A stretch of DNA of 34,797 nucleotides, from NCBI GenBank assembly GCA_016882265.1, contig VGVB01000031.1, positions 1-34,797 of the forward strand. The letters run 5' to 3'. This document shows, piece after piece, positions 1-7,937 of the stretch. The translations under genes were made by a program, and so were the position numbers. The notes under the pieces are model-generated. The model saw nothing but the letters and a program-made list of their open reading frames with translations, did no database searches and had not been told where the DNA came from. The DNA comes from Gammaproteobacteria bacterium (GTDB lineage: Bacteria; Pseudomonadota; Gammaproteobacteria; Steroidobacterales; Steroidobacteraceae). Position 1 is the stretch's first letter. Each line of letters starts with the position of its first letter.

Positions 1-380
1 CGCGCGAGGAAGGCGTGCTCGCCGACAAGCTCGGCAGCTACGGCGACTACCGCGGCATCCTGCAGGTACACGGCATGGGTAGCCGCTATGCCAACTGCGG
101 CTGGGTGCTCGGCGACACCGAGTGGAATTTCGACGGCCAGGAGATCTTCAAGCGCGCCGTGCACGGCATGAGCCACGCCTGTGAATGCGAGTTCGAGAAC
201 TTCGGCCAGTTGCAGAAGCGGTTCGAGGAACGCGGCATCACGCCGCTGTCGGCCGAAGAGGAATACACCTGCAGGACCCCGGTCGAGCTGCCGGAGGCCG
301 AGGCCAACGAGGTGCTGGAACTGATCGACCGGCTCGAACAGGACGACGACGTGCAGAAGGTCTATCACTCGCTGGCGTGA
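1..380 (+). CDS. YebC/PmpR-like protein, 3' end only
   Basis: The reading frame is open from the left edge of the window (codons start at position 3) and stops at 378-380, so the start lies outside. The last 30 residues carry the typical YebC C-terminus: an acidic helix ending [15 protein letters not shown], very like the E. coli YebC/YeeN tail. YebC-family proteins are about 240 residues and act as transcriptional regulators or as factors relieving ribosome stalling at proline stretches. The segment upstream of the tail (around GWVLGDTEW and the CECEF stretch) is unlike textbook YebC, so this may be a divergent paralogue. The family call rests on the C-terminal domain only. Confidence 0.6.
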   Translation, partial: REEGVLADKLGSYGDYRGILQVHGMGSRYANCGWVLGDTEWNFDGQEIFKRAVHGMSHACECEFENFGQLQKRFEERGITPLSAEEEYTCRTPVELPEAEANEVLELIDRLEQDDDVQKVYHSLA

Positions 381-407
381 GGACCCAAAGTCCATCCGCG
401 GCGTTGG

Positions 408-445
408 CGTGTTGTACTTCCACAACACGTCCACAACACTTGTTG
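408..445. promoter_or_regulatory. Operator-like repeat cluster upstream of the TonB receptor
   Basis: A perfect inverted repeat CGTGTTGT-N6-ACAACACG lies at 408-429. The nonamer CCACAACAC occurs twice, at 420-428 and 431-439, exactly 11 bp apart. A second inverted pair, CAACA-CT-TGTTG, follows at 434-445. In all there are four TGTTG/CAACA half sites within 36 bp, beginning 28 bp after the YebC stop and ending about 150 bp before the receptor start. This arrangement suits binding of a dimeric regulator to two adjacent sites on one face of the helix. The regulator is unknown. I could not place a convincing -35/-10 pair. Confidence 0.45.
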
Positions 446-596
446 CCGCGCTCTATAGGGGAGTGTAGTATCCGTCGTCACAAGCACCACCCGCAGGTGC
501 CGTTACAGACGCAGGGCAGGCTGTAACTGGGTTCTGTAGCGGCAGCTACCCTGTCGGGTGGATTTCCTTTCTGGGCCTAATGTACTGGAGAACAGG

Positions 597-3557
597 ATGA
601 TCAACGAAGAAGCACGCAGGAGCTACGGGACCAACCACAAGCTCGGGCGGGCGGTGCGGCTCGCGCTGTTGTCGGCGGGTGCTCTTGGCGCCGGCCTTGC
701 CGGGATCGCCTCTGCGGAGGACAAGCCGGCCCCGGTGACCACGATCGACACCGTCACCATCACCGGCACGCGCATTGCGCGCCCTGAACTGGTCAGCGGC
801 CAACCGGTTGAGGTCATCAATCAGACGGCGATCGCCCAGACCGGACTCAACAGCGTGGGCGACGTATTGCAGAACATCACGTCAAGCGACGGCAGCGGCC
901 TGATGCCGGTCAGCACGGCCACCAACGGTGGCGATGGCACCCAGAACATTTCCCTGCGCGGCCTCGATGCCGACCGCGTGTTGACGCTGGTGGATGGCCG
1001 CCGTTGGGTCACGGATCTGGACGGTGTGGTCGACCTGAACACGATCCCGCTGGCGATGATCGAGCGCGTTGAAGTGCTGAAGGACGGTGCCTCGGCAATC
1101 TACGGTTCTGACGCGATCGCGGGCGTCATCAACGTCATCACGAAGAAGAACTTCGACGGCATCTCGCTGGACTCCTACTGGGGACAGACCGAGAAGGGCG
1201 ATGGCACCCGCCAGCACTACGCGCTGACAATGGGGGCGTCCGGTGAGCGATCGAACGTCACGCTGAGCCTCAGCTACGCGACCCAGGACGAGATCATGGC
1301 GGGCGATCGGGAGATTTCCAAGGTCGCGGTTTTCGGCTGCCAGACGCCACCGAACTCCGTGCTCTGCGGCTCGTCGTTTCCGGCCTACGGGCGAATCTTC
1401 AGCGGCACACCTTCGAGTCAGCGCACGCTGATCCCGGGTCGCCCCGGCACGAGCCCGACCGACTTCACCGCGTGGACCAATGCGGCGCGCTACAACTTTG
1501 CGCCGATCAACTATCTGCAGCTTCCGGTCCAGCGTTACAACCTGTTCGTCAGCGGCCACATGGAGCTGAACGACGCAGTCGAGGCGTACACCAAGCTGAC
1601 CTACGTGAAGCGCACCTCCGACAACCAGATCGCCGAGGTGCCGTTGACGATCGGAGTCAGCGGCCCGCAATGGAACTGGCGGCCGGGCGCCAACGTTACG
1701 GCGGACAACGTCTTTAACCCGTTCGACGTCAATATTCCGGGGATCGGCTTCCGCATGATCGCCCTTGGGCCGCGTGAGAATCACTACGACTACGACACCT
1801 ACGGCCTGAACGCCGGCCTGAGGGGCAAGTTCAGCATCGGTGAGCGTCAGTTCCACTGGGACGTCGGCTGGCAGCGCAACGACGGCCAGTACGACAATTA
1901 CGGCCCCGGTTACGTCAACCTGTTCAACCTGGCGAACGCGCTCGGGCCATCGTTCCGCGACGAGGGTGGCAACCTGTTCTGCGGCACGCCCGGCAACGTG
2001 ATCCGCGGCTGCGTACCGTTCAACCTGTTCGGCGGGCCGGACCTCGGCCTCGCGGCGGGCGTGATCACTGCCGAGCAGCAACGAGCGATGCTGAATTACG
2101 TCGGCTACACGCTGGTCGAGACCGCCGGCAACACCACCACGAACTACTACGCCGATATCAGCGGCGAGCTGTTCGGGTTGCCGGGCGGCATGGCAGCGTT
2201 CGCGCTGGGTGTCGAGTACCGCAAGGACAGCGGCTTCAACCAGCCGGATACGCTGGTGGCCTCCGGTGGCAGTTCGACCAACTTCACCGAACCGACCAGC
2301 GGCTTTACATCCGTCGAAGAAGCCTATCTCGAGCTGTCGCTGCCGTTGCTCGCGGACGTCGCGGGCGCGCAGGAACTGGAGTTTAACGCGGCGGTGCGCT
2401 ACTCGGACTATAGGGGTGGCGGCAAAGTCGGGCTCGACTGGGTCGATGCCAACCTCGACAGCGATTCCACTGCTCGCATCGGCCTGCGCTGGCGCCCGGT
2501 CGACAGCCTGTTGATCCGCGCCAACTGGGGCCAGACTTTCCGGGCCCCGAGCGTCTCGGATCTTTACAGTGGTGGTGGCGAGAGCTTCCCTCAGGCTGCG
2601 GACCCGTGCAATACGACGCAGTGGGGCTCGCTGGATGCGGCGCAAAAGGCCCGTTGCGCTGCGCAGGGTGTCCCGACCGGTGGCGCGGAGCAGCCAACCT
2701 CGCAATTGCGCGAACTGGTCGGCGGTAACCCGCTGCTCGGGCCGGAAAAGGGCGAGAACGTTACCGTCGGCTTCGTCTGGACGCCGACGTTCGTCGAGAA
2801 CCTCGACATCGTTGTCGACTACTGGAACATCCAGCTCGATGACGCCCAGTCCAGCTTCGGCTCCCAGACAATCCTGAACCGCTGCATCCTCAGCGGTGAC
2901 TTGGGCTTCTGCAATTTCATCGAACGTAGCGGCACGGGCGGGATTGAGGCGGTGCGTGCCACGCGCTTCAACGCTGCCGCCCGTGAGGTCGAGGGCATCG
3001 ACGTCGGCGTTCGGTATGGCATGACAACGGAGCGTTTCGGTGCGTTCCGCTTCTCGTGGGACACAACCTACACGATGAGCGACGAGACCCAGTCGGAAGC
3101 CGGTGAGGATTGGTACGACGAGATCGGCATCTACAACGGTGAGCCGCACTGGGAGTATCGGTCCATCTTCACGACCAACTGGACCATGGGGGACTTCAGC
3201 ACGACCTGGACGATGCGCTACATGTCCAAGCTCGAGGAGGATTGCTGGATCCACTACTACGGCATCGGCGACATCGATCCGGAGTCGTCGACCTACAATC
3301 CGATCATGTGCAACGCACCAACGCGGACCAACATCTTCGACGATACAGGTACGAACTTCCTGAGGGAGCGCCTGTATCACGACCTGCAGGTCGCGTGGAC
3401 GACTCCGTGGGAAGGCGTGCTGACGGTCGGGGCCCGCAATCTGTTTGGCACCGAACCGCCGAAGACGCAGAACTCGTTCGCGCACAGCTTTGATGGCTCG
3501 TACGACCTGCCGGGCGGCGCGTACTGGTATCTGACCTACAAGCACGACTTCAGGTAA
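597..3557 (+). CDS. TonB-dependent outer-membrane receptor
   Basis: This encodes a 986-residue TonB-dependent receptor that would import a scarce ligand across the outer membrane using the TonB-ExbBD system. A signal peptide (hydrophobic core about residues 20-38, cleavage after ASA near 40) precedes a possible TonB box (DTVTITGTR). The plug domain follows at about residues 55-190, with the typical stretches ISLRGLDADRVLTLVDGRR, IERVEVLKDGASAIYGSDA and AGVINVITKK. The rest is an aromatic-rich beta-barrel. The barrel ends in Tyr/Phe-rich strands but the last residue is Arg after Phe. I chose ATG 597 because a GGAG lies 7 nt upstream; an in-frame GTG at 558 lacks this. It stands alone between an operator-like region and a strong terminator. 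The substrate cannot be told from sequence; the family includes carbohydrate, peptide and siderophore receptors. Confidence 0.95.
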   Translation: MINEEARRSYGTNHKLGRAVRLALLSAGALGAGLAGIASAEDKPAPVTTIDTVTITGTRIARPELVSGQPVEVINQTAIAQTGLNSVGDVLQNITSSDGSGLMPVSTATNGGDGTQNISLRGLDADRVLTLVDGRRWVTDLDGVVDLNTIPLAMIERVEVLKDGASAIYGSDAIAGVINVITKKNFDGISLDSYWGQTEKGDGTRQHYALTMGASGERSNVTLSLSYATQDEIMAGDREISKVAVFGCQTPPNSVLCGSSFPAYGRIFSGTPSSQRTLIPGRPGTSPTDFTAWTNAARYNFAPINYLQLPVQRYNLFVSGHMELNDAVEAYTKLTYVKRTSDNQIAEVPLTIGVSGPQWNWRPGANVTADNVFNPFDVNIPGIGFRMIALGPRENHYDYDTYGLNAGLRGKFSIGERQFHWDVGWQRNDGQYDNYGPGYVNLFNLANALGPSFRDEGGNLFCGTPGNVIRGCVPFNLFGGPDLGLAAGVITAEQQRAMLNYVGYTLVETAGNTTTNYYADISGELFGLPGGMAAFALGVEYRKDSGFNQPDTLVASGGSSTNFTEPTSGFTSVEEAYLELSLPLLADVAGAQELEFNAAVRYSDYRGGGKVGLDWVDANLDSDSTARIGLRWRPVDSLLIRANWGQTFRAPSVSDLYSGGGESFPQAADPCNTTQWGSLDAAQKARCAAQGVPTGGAEQPTSQLRELVGGNPLLGPEKGENVTVGFVWTPTFVENLDIVVDYWNIQLDDAQSSFGSQTILNRCILSGDLGFCNFIERSGTGGIEAVRATRFNAAAREVEGIDVGVRYGMTTERFGAFRFSWDTTYTMSDETQSEAGEDWYDEIGIYNGEPHWEYRSIFTTNWTMGDFSTTWTMRYMSKLEEDCWIHYYGIGDIDPESSTYNPIMCNAPTRTNIFDDTGTNFLRERLYHDLQVAWTTPWEGVLTVGARNLFGTEPPKTQNSFAHSFDGSYDLPGGAYWYLTYKHDFR

Positions 3558-3583
3558 CAGATCCGGCTTGACCGAAACCTCGG

Positions 3584-3611
3584 GCGGGCCCTGCGGGGCC
3601 CGCTCTTTTTT
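3584..3611 (+). terminator. Rho-independent terminator of the TonB receptor
   Basis: A perfect 8-bp stem GCGGGCCC-TGCG-GGGCCCGC at 3584-3603 is followed by TC and six T residues. It begins 27 bp after the receptor stop, so it is very likely a strong intrinsic terminator. The converging CPBP pseudogene ends 4 bp further on. Confidence 0.9.
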
Positions 3612-3614
3612 GGC

Positions 3615-4518
3615 TCAGCGCCCATCCGCAGGAGCTGGCTGTCCACGACGATGTCGGGTTTGCCCGTCTTGTGGGCAGCCACGAGTCTTCGTCGATTCAA
3701 TCGGGCGGCCACCTGGCCGCCCTGCGCGTTTCAGGACGGCGGGCTCTCGGTGCCGGGGTCCTTCTGCCGCAGCGCGAGCAGCAGTCTCACCGCCAACCAC
3801 GCCCCGGGCCAGGGCCACCCACGGCGCCGTCTGGTACTCGGGCGCAAACCACTTGAACACCCAGCCGGGGCCGACCATGTTCACGCTCGCGTGCATCAGC
3901 ATGCAGAGCAGCACGCTCTCCCCAGAGGCGCGATAGAGCCAGGCGAGCACGAGCGCAGCGCCGACCACACTCACTGCCCAGATCGGAACAAGGCGCCATT
4001 CGAACTCGCTGCCCCACAAGGGCGCATGCCACAGCGTCCAGACCGCGGCGATGACGAGCGCGGCCCTGATCCAACCCCACTTCGCGCCCAGCACGCGCTG
4101 GGCGTATCCGCGCCAGCCGGGCTCCTCGCCCAGCCCCGACGAAAAGGAACGCGATCAGGAACCGGTCCACCAGTTCCACGCTCGGCATGAACGCGCTGGT
4201 CGTGGGCGTCCCGACCGCGAGCGCGATCAACCCCGCAGCCGCTGCGAGCGCCACCGGCAAGAACAGCGCCATAGCGTAGAGCGCGAGTGGCGCGCGCCAT
4301 CGCCCGATGCGCGCGAACACGCCTCTGGCCTCGGGCCAACCGCCGGCGATGCCGGCAGTGACGTGCGCAGCCACCAGCACCCCGAGCGGATTGATGCCAT
4401 CGGTGCCCTCGACGCCGAGCATCCCGAGTATCCAGGGATACCAGGACAGCGCGAGCGCGAGCGGGAAGAAGAGCAGGTGCGGTCGATCAGCGACCGCGGA
4501 GCGGAACGAACCGGGCAT
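3615..4518 (-). pseudogene. CPBP (Abi/CAAX-like) intramembrane metalloprotease, frameshifted
   Basis: Two overlapping minus-strand frames together encode one CPBP-family membrane protein. The first frame starts at ATG 4518 (GGGGGAG 5-11 nt upstream) and carries hydrophobic segments up to LIAFLFVG. It then loses sense at a C4 run on the plus strand (G4 in the gene) at 4134-4137. Dropping one G joins it to the second frame and restores the family's motif 1, GEEPGWRGYA (EExxxR). Motif 2, WTLWHAPLW, and motif 3, MHASVN, then follow. These Glu, Arg, His and Asn residues form the metal and catalytic site in the family, which includes Rce1-like proteases. The tail after about 3800 is low-complexity. 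As written, the product would be cut before every catalytic motif, so it is either a pseudogene or a sequencing/assembly error in a homopolymer. Confidence 0.8.
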
Positions 4519-4880
4519 GGCGCTCCCCCGGGCGCCCATCAGGGGTGGCGCTCCGCTGCGTGACACCGCAAACCTGCGGTTGCCGCTTCTCATGACGTTC
4601 GTCCTCGCGGCCGCGCTCGTCCCTCTTACGGTCTCGGCGAATAACTGCTTGCGGGCTGACGTCAAACGGCTGGCTCACGATCGCCGGCGCGCGCCCGCCG
4701 GTGAAGGCCGCCACGGTGGGATCGCTGGAGGTCAGGTTGACCGCGACGTCGGCCTTCCTCAGCACGGTCATTTTCAGAATGACGGGCGTCCGAACTCAGC
4801 CTCAGAGCCGCGCCCGGAACGGTAACACCGCCGGCAATTGCCAGAACCCCGGCGGCGCCGCGAAGCGCGAGGTGCCGGCC
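4519..4880. other. Stretch without a recognisable gene
   Basis: These 362 bp lie between the start of the CPBP pseudogene and the sulfotransferase remnant. I see no convincing gene on either strand. A minus-strand frame around 4640-4771 reads NLTSSDPTVAAF, faintly like a bacterial Ig-like repeat, but has no supporting context. It may be decayed coding DNA. Confidence 0.4.
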
Positions 4881-5288
4881 CTCCCGGATGCGGAGTTGAT
4901 CGCGGGGCCCCCCCGCACCGTCGCTCCCCAGCTACTCAGCCAGTGCTACCTCGGGCACACCCAGTGGCGCGCCAGCGACCGGCCGTTCTTCACCAGCGCC
5001 GGCTGATGGCGGCACTGGCATGCGCTGCTGCCGGGCCGTATCCTCGACGTGCCGTACGCGGCGCTGGTCACCGAGCCAGCCGCGACCGCGCGGCGGGTGC
5101 TGGAGTTCTGCGGCTTGCCGTGGGAGGAGGGCTGTACCGAGATCGAGCGGCACACGGCGCCGGTGACCACCGCGAGCGGCACCCAGGTCCGCGAGCCGAT
5201 CCACGGCGGCGGGCTCGGCCACTGGCGCCGCTACGCCGCGTGGCTCGGGCCGCTGCGGGAGCGGCTGGAAGGAGCAGGAGCAGAATGA
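4881..5288 (+). pseudogene. Sulfotransferase C-terminal remnant
   Basis: In one frame, from about 5010 to the stop at 5286-5288, the peptide has the C-terminal signature of bacterial Sulfotransfer_3/TPR-sulfotransferases: HWHALLPGRILDVPY, then TARRVLEFCGLPWEEGC, then TASGTQVREPI and GHWRRYAAWLGPL. Immediately upstream in the same frame is a TGA (5004-5006). Beyond it are weak traces (LPDAELI near 4881, QCYLGHT near 4960) matching the order of the family's substrate-binding region. No P-loop for the PAPS 5'-phosphosulfate site is visible, so the active N-terminal part is gone. The stop overlaps the aldehyde dehydrogenase start as ATGA, suggesting the two genes once formed a coupled operon. Confidence 0.65.
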
Positions 5289-6715
5289 CGGCAGGCAGCG
5301 GTGCGGCGGACCTGGCGGGCACGGAGCTCGCGCTGCTGTTCGAGCGGCAGCGGGCCGCCAGCCGGCGCGACCCATATCCGGAGCTGGCGCTGCGCCGCGA
5401 CCGGCTGCGACGCCTGCTGGCGGTCGTGCAGGAGGACGGCGCGGCGATCGAGGCGGCGATTGCTGCCGACTTCGGCCAGCGCTCGCGCGACGAGACGCTG
5501 GCCTTCGAGGTCCTGACCAGCGTCCTCGAGATCCGCCACACGCTCGGCCACCTGGGCCGCTGGATGCGCGACGAGCGGCGGCCGGCGACGCCGCTCTCGT
5601 GGCCTGGCCGGGCGCGGATCGTCCGCCAGCCGCTCGGCGTGGTCGGCATCGTCGTGCCGTGGAACTACCCGCTGTACCTGGCGGTTTCTCCGCTGGTGGC
5701 GGCGCTCGCCGCCGGCAACCGCGCGCTGGTCAAGACCTCTGAGTTCACGCCGCATTGCAGCGCGCTGCTGGCCGAACGCGTCGCGCGGCGCTTTGCCGGC
5801 GACGAACTGGCGATCGTGCAGGGCGGTGTCGCCGTGGCCCGGGCCTTTGCCGCGCTGCCGTTCGACCACCTGCTGTTCACCGGATCCACCGGGGTCGGCC
5901 GCCAGGTGATGGCGGCAGCCGCCGCCAACCTGACGCCGGTGACGCTGGAACTCGGCGGCAAGTCGCCGGCGATCGTCGCCGACGATGCACCGCTCGAGAG
6001 CACGGTCCGCCAGGTGCTGTTCGGCAAGCTGGCCAACGCCGGCCAGACCTGCGTCGCCCCCGACTACGTGCTGCTGCCGCGGGCGCTGCAGCAGCCGTTC
6101 CTGGCGCTGGCCCGGCGCGTGACCATGGAGTTCTACCCGCGGCTGCAGGGCAACCCGGACTACACCAGCATCGCGAGCGAGGCCCAGGCGGCGCGGCTGC
6201 GCGGCCTGGTCGCCGATGCGGCGGCGGGCGGCGCGACCATTCACCGGCTGCACGACGAGCCGGAACCGGCGGGCAGCCGGCAGCTCGCGCCACTGGCGCT
6301 GACCGGCGTCAGCGACGACATGCGGGTGATGCAGGAGGAGATCTTCGGGCCGCTGCTGCCGCTGGTCCCCTGCGACGACCTGCAGCAGGCGATCGACTAC
6401 GTCAACCGGCGCCCGCGGCCGCTGGCGCTGTACCTGTTCACGCGCGACCGGCAGCGGATCCGCCAGGTGTTGCGCACGACCACCTCGGGCGGCGCGGTAG
6501 TCAACGACGTGATGCTGCACGTGATCCAGAACGATCTGCCGTTCGGCGGCGTCGGCCCGAGTGGCATGGGGCGTTACCACGGCCGCGAGGGTTTCGATAC
6601 CTTCAGCCAGCTCAAGGGTGTGTTCTACCAGAGCCGCATCAACGGCGGCTTCCTGCTGCGCCCGCCGCGCACCGCGGGCTGGCTGCGGCGGGTGGCGGGC
6701 TGGCTGAGCCGCTGA
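5285..6715 (+). CDS. NAD(P)-dependent aldehyde dehydrogenase, coniferyl-aldehyde type
   Basis: A 476-residue aldehyde dehydrogenase that would oxidise an aldehyde to its acid with NAD(P)+. The cofactor-binding VPWNYP motif has Asn127, the general base Glu222 sits in ELGGK, and the catalytic nucleophile Cys256 sits in GQTC; the 34-residue Glu-Cys spacing is normal. FTGSTGVG and the C-terminal PFGGVGPSGMGRYHG motif are also present. The short N-terminus and the ANAGQTCVAPDYVL context place it with class 3/coniferyl aldehyde dehydrogenases (CalB-like) rather than betaine-aldehyde types. The start is ATG 5285, preceded by GGAAGGAGCAGGAG and overlapping the sulfotransferase remnant's stop by ATGA. 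The Had-like dehydrogenase follows after 109 bp, possibly a related catabolic step. True substrates may be aromatic or medium-chain aldehydes. Confidence 0.9.
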   Translation: MTAGSGAADLAGTELALLFERQRAASRRDPYPELALRRDRLRRLLAVVQEDGAAIEAAIAADFGQRSRDETLAFEVLTSVLEIRHTLGHLGRWMRDERRPATPLSWPGRARIVRQPLGVVGIVVPWNYPLYLAVSPLVAALAAGNRALVKTSEFTPHCSALLAERVARRFAGDELAIVQGGVAVARAFAALPFDHLLFTGSTGVGRQVMAAAAANLTPVTLELGGKSPAIVADDAPLESTVRQVLFGKLANAGQTCVAPDYVLLPRALQQPFLALARRVTMEFYPRLQGNPDYTSIASEAQAARLRGLVADAAAGGATIHRLHDEPEPAGSRQLAPLALTGVSDDMRVMQEEIFGPLLPLVPCDDLQQAIDYVNRRPRPLALYLFTRDRQRIRQVLRTTTSGGAVVNDVMLHVIQNDLPFGGVGPSGMGRYHGREGFDTFSQLKGVFYQSRINGGFLLRPPRTAGWLRRVAGWLSR

Positions 6716-6777
6716 GATCCGTATTGACCGGATTCCGAAAGGCCCTCGCGCCCGGCCAGTTGGTTACACTGTCGCCC

Positions 6778-6794
6778 GCCGGGCCAGGCCCGGC
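6778..6794. repeat. Perfect GC palindrome in the leader of the Had-like gene
   Basis: GCCGGGCC-A-GGCCCGGC is an 8-1-8 perfect palindrome, 20 bp before the AGGAG ribosome site of the downstream dehydrogenase and 8 bp after a -10-like TACACT (6765-6770). No matching -35 was found. It could be an operator or an mRNA hairpin. Confidence 0.4.
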
Positions 6795-6824
6795 CGTGAT
6801 TCACCGACCCGACAGGAGTACCCG

Positions 6825-7895
6825 ATGATTCCGGACACGATCAGGACCTGGCAGATGACCGAGCCGGGCCGGCTGCAGCGCACCGACATCCCGCGGCCCG
6901 AACTGCGGCCCGGCGAGGTGCTGGTTGAAATTCGCGGCTGCGGCGTCTGCCACACCGATCTGTCCTATTTCTACGACGGCGTGCCAACCGTGGACAAGCC
7001 GCCGATGACACTCGGCCACGAGATCGCCGGTGTCGTGGTCGCCGGCGACCAGTCGGGCCTGATCGGCGCCGAGGTCATCATCCCGGCCGTGCTGCCCTGC
7101 AACGACTGCGACATCTGTCGTGCGGACCGCGGCAACCGCTGCCTGAAGCAGCGCATGCCGGGCAACTCGATGGGCATCTGGGGCGGCTTTGCCAGCCATA
7201 TCCCGGTGCCGGCCCGCGATCTGTGCCGCGTGCCGCCCGGCCGCCCGCAGCCGCTCGAGCACCTGGCAGTCGTGGCCGATGCGATCGCCACACCCTTCCA
7301 TGCGGCGAAGCGCGCCGGCCTGCAGCCGGGCGACCGCGTGGTCGTCATCGGCGCCGCCGGCGGCGTCGGCAGCTTCATGACCCAGATCGCGAAGGGGCTC
7401 GGCGCGCGCGCCGTGGTCGCGATCGACCTGAACGAGGAGAAGCTCGAGCTGATGCGCGGCTACGGCGCGGATTTCACCATCAACCCGCGTGGCCGGAGCG
7501 CCAGAGAGGTCAAGGACCTGATCAAGGACTGGTGCAAGACCCAAGGCCTGCCCGCCAACTACGGCTGGAAGATCTTCGAGGTCACCGGCAGCAAGGCGGG
7601 CCAGGAACTCGCGCTCGCGCTGCTGTCCTTCGTCGGCAGGCTGATCGTGGTCGGTTACGGCACCGCCGAGACGCAGTACATGCTGTCGAAGCTGATGGCG
7701 TTCGAGGCCGACATGATCGGCGTCTGGGGCTGCCGGCCGGCCGATTACCCGGAGGTGCTCGGCATGTGCCTCGATGGCCGGATCGCGCTCGGGCCGTTCG
7801 TCGAAACCCGGCCGATGAGCCAGATCGGGCAGGTCTTCGACGAGGCGCATCACGGCCGGCTGAAGAAGCGGGTCGTGCTGACGCCGGATTTCTGA
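6825..7895 (+). CDS. had: Zn-dependent alcohol dehydrogenase, 6-hydroxycyclohex-1-ene-1-carbonyl-CoA dehydrogenase-like
   Basis: A 356-residue medium-chain (MDR) dehydrogenase. It matches Had of Thauera-type anaerobic benzoyl-CoA degradation along its length as I recall that protein: IRTWQM near the N-terminus, GCGVCHTDL.YFYDGVPTV, the catalytic-zinc residues Cys42 and His65-Glu66 in TLGHE, a structural-zinc cluster CNDCDICRADRGNRC, RMPGNSMGI.GGF, the Rossmann loop VIGAAGGVG, GWKIFEVTGS, and the ending RVVLTPDF. Had oxidises the 6-hydroxy group of a cyclic enoyl-CoA with NAD+. AGGAG lies 6 nt before ATG 6825. No other benzoyl-CoA pathway gene (bcr, dch, oah) is in the window, so the enzyme may act on a different alicyclic hydroxyacyl-CoA, perhaps together with the upstream aldehyde dehydrogenase. 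Family assignment is strong; substrate is inference. Confidence 0.85.
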   Translation: MIPDTIRTWQMTEPGRLQRTDIPRPELRPGEVLVEIRGCGVCHTDLSYFYDGVPTVDKPPMTLGHEIAGVVVAGDQSGLIGAEVIIPAVLPCNDCDICRADRGNRCLKQRMPGNSMGIWGGFASHIPVPARDLCRVPPGRPQPLEHLAVVADAIATPFHAAKRAGLQPGDRVVVIGAAGGVGSFMTQIAKGLGARAVVAIDLNEEKLELMRGYGADFTINPRGRSAREVKDLIKDWCKTQGLPANYGWKIFEVTGSKAGQELALALLSFVGRLIVVGYGTAETQYMLSKLMAFEADMIGVWGCRPADYPEVLGMCLDGRIALGPFVETRPMSQIGQVFDEAHHGRLKKRVVLTPDF

Positions 7896-7937
7896 CCCCG
7901 CGCCGCAGGCGGACGGGGCCAGACCTGAGCCTGGCGC

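Noticed and set aside
558..560. GTG as the TonB receptor start
   Set aside because: It adds 13 residues before the signal peptide and lacks a ribosome site; ATG 597 has GGAG at the right distance.
882..3545. An 887-codon open frame antisense to the TonB receptor
   Set aside because: Arg/Val/Asp-rich shadow of G+C-rich coding DNA; the plus strand has a clear receptor with signal peptide and plug motifs.
4487..4771. Minus-strand peptide with NLTSSDPTVAAF, like a bacterial Ig-like repeat
   Set aside because: A single weak stretch with no repeat, no signal peptide and an Arg-rich continuation; it could be chance.
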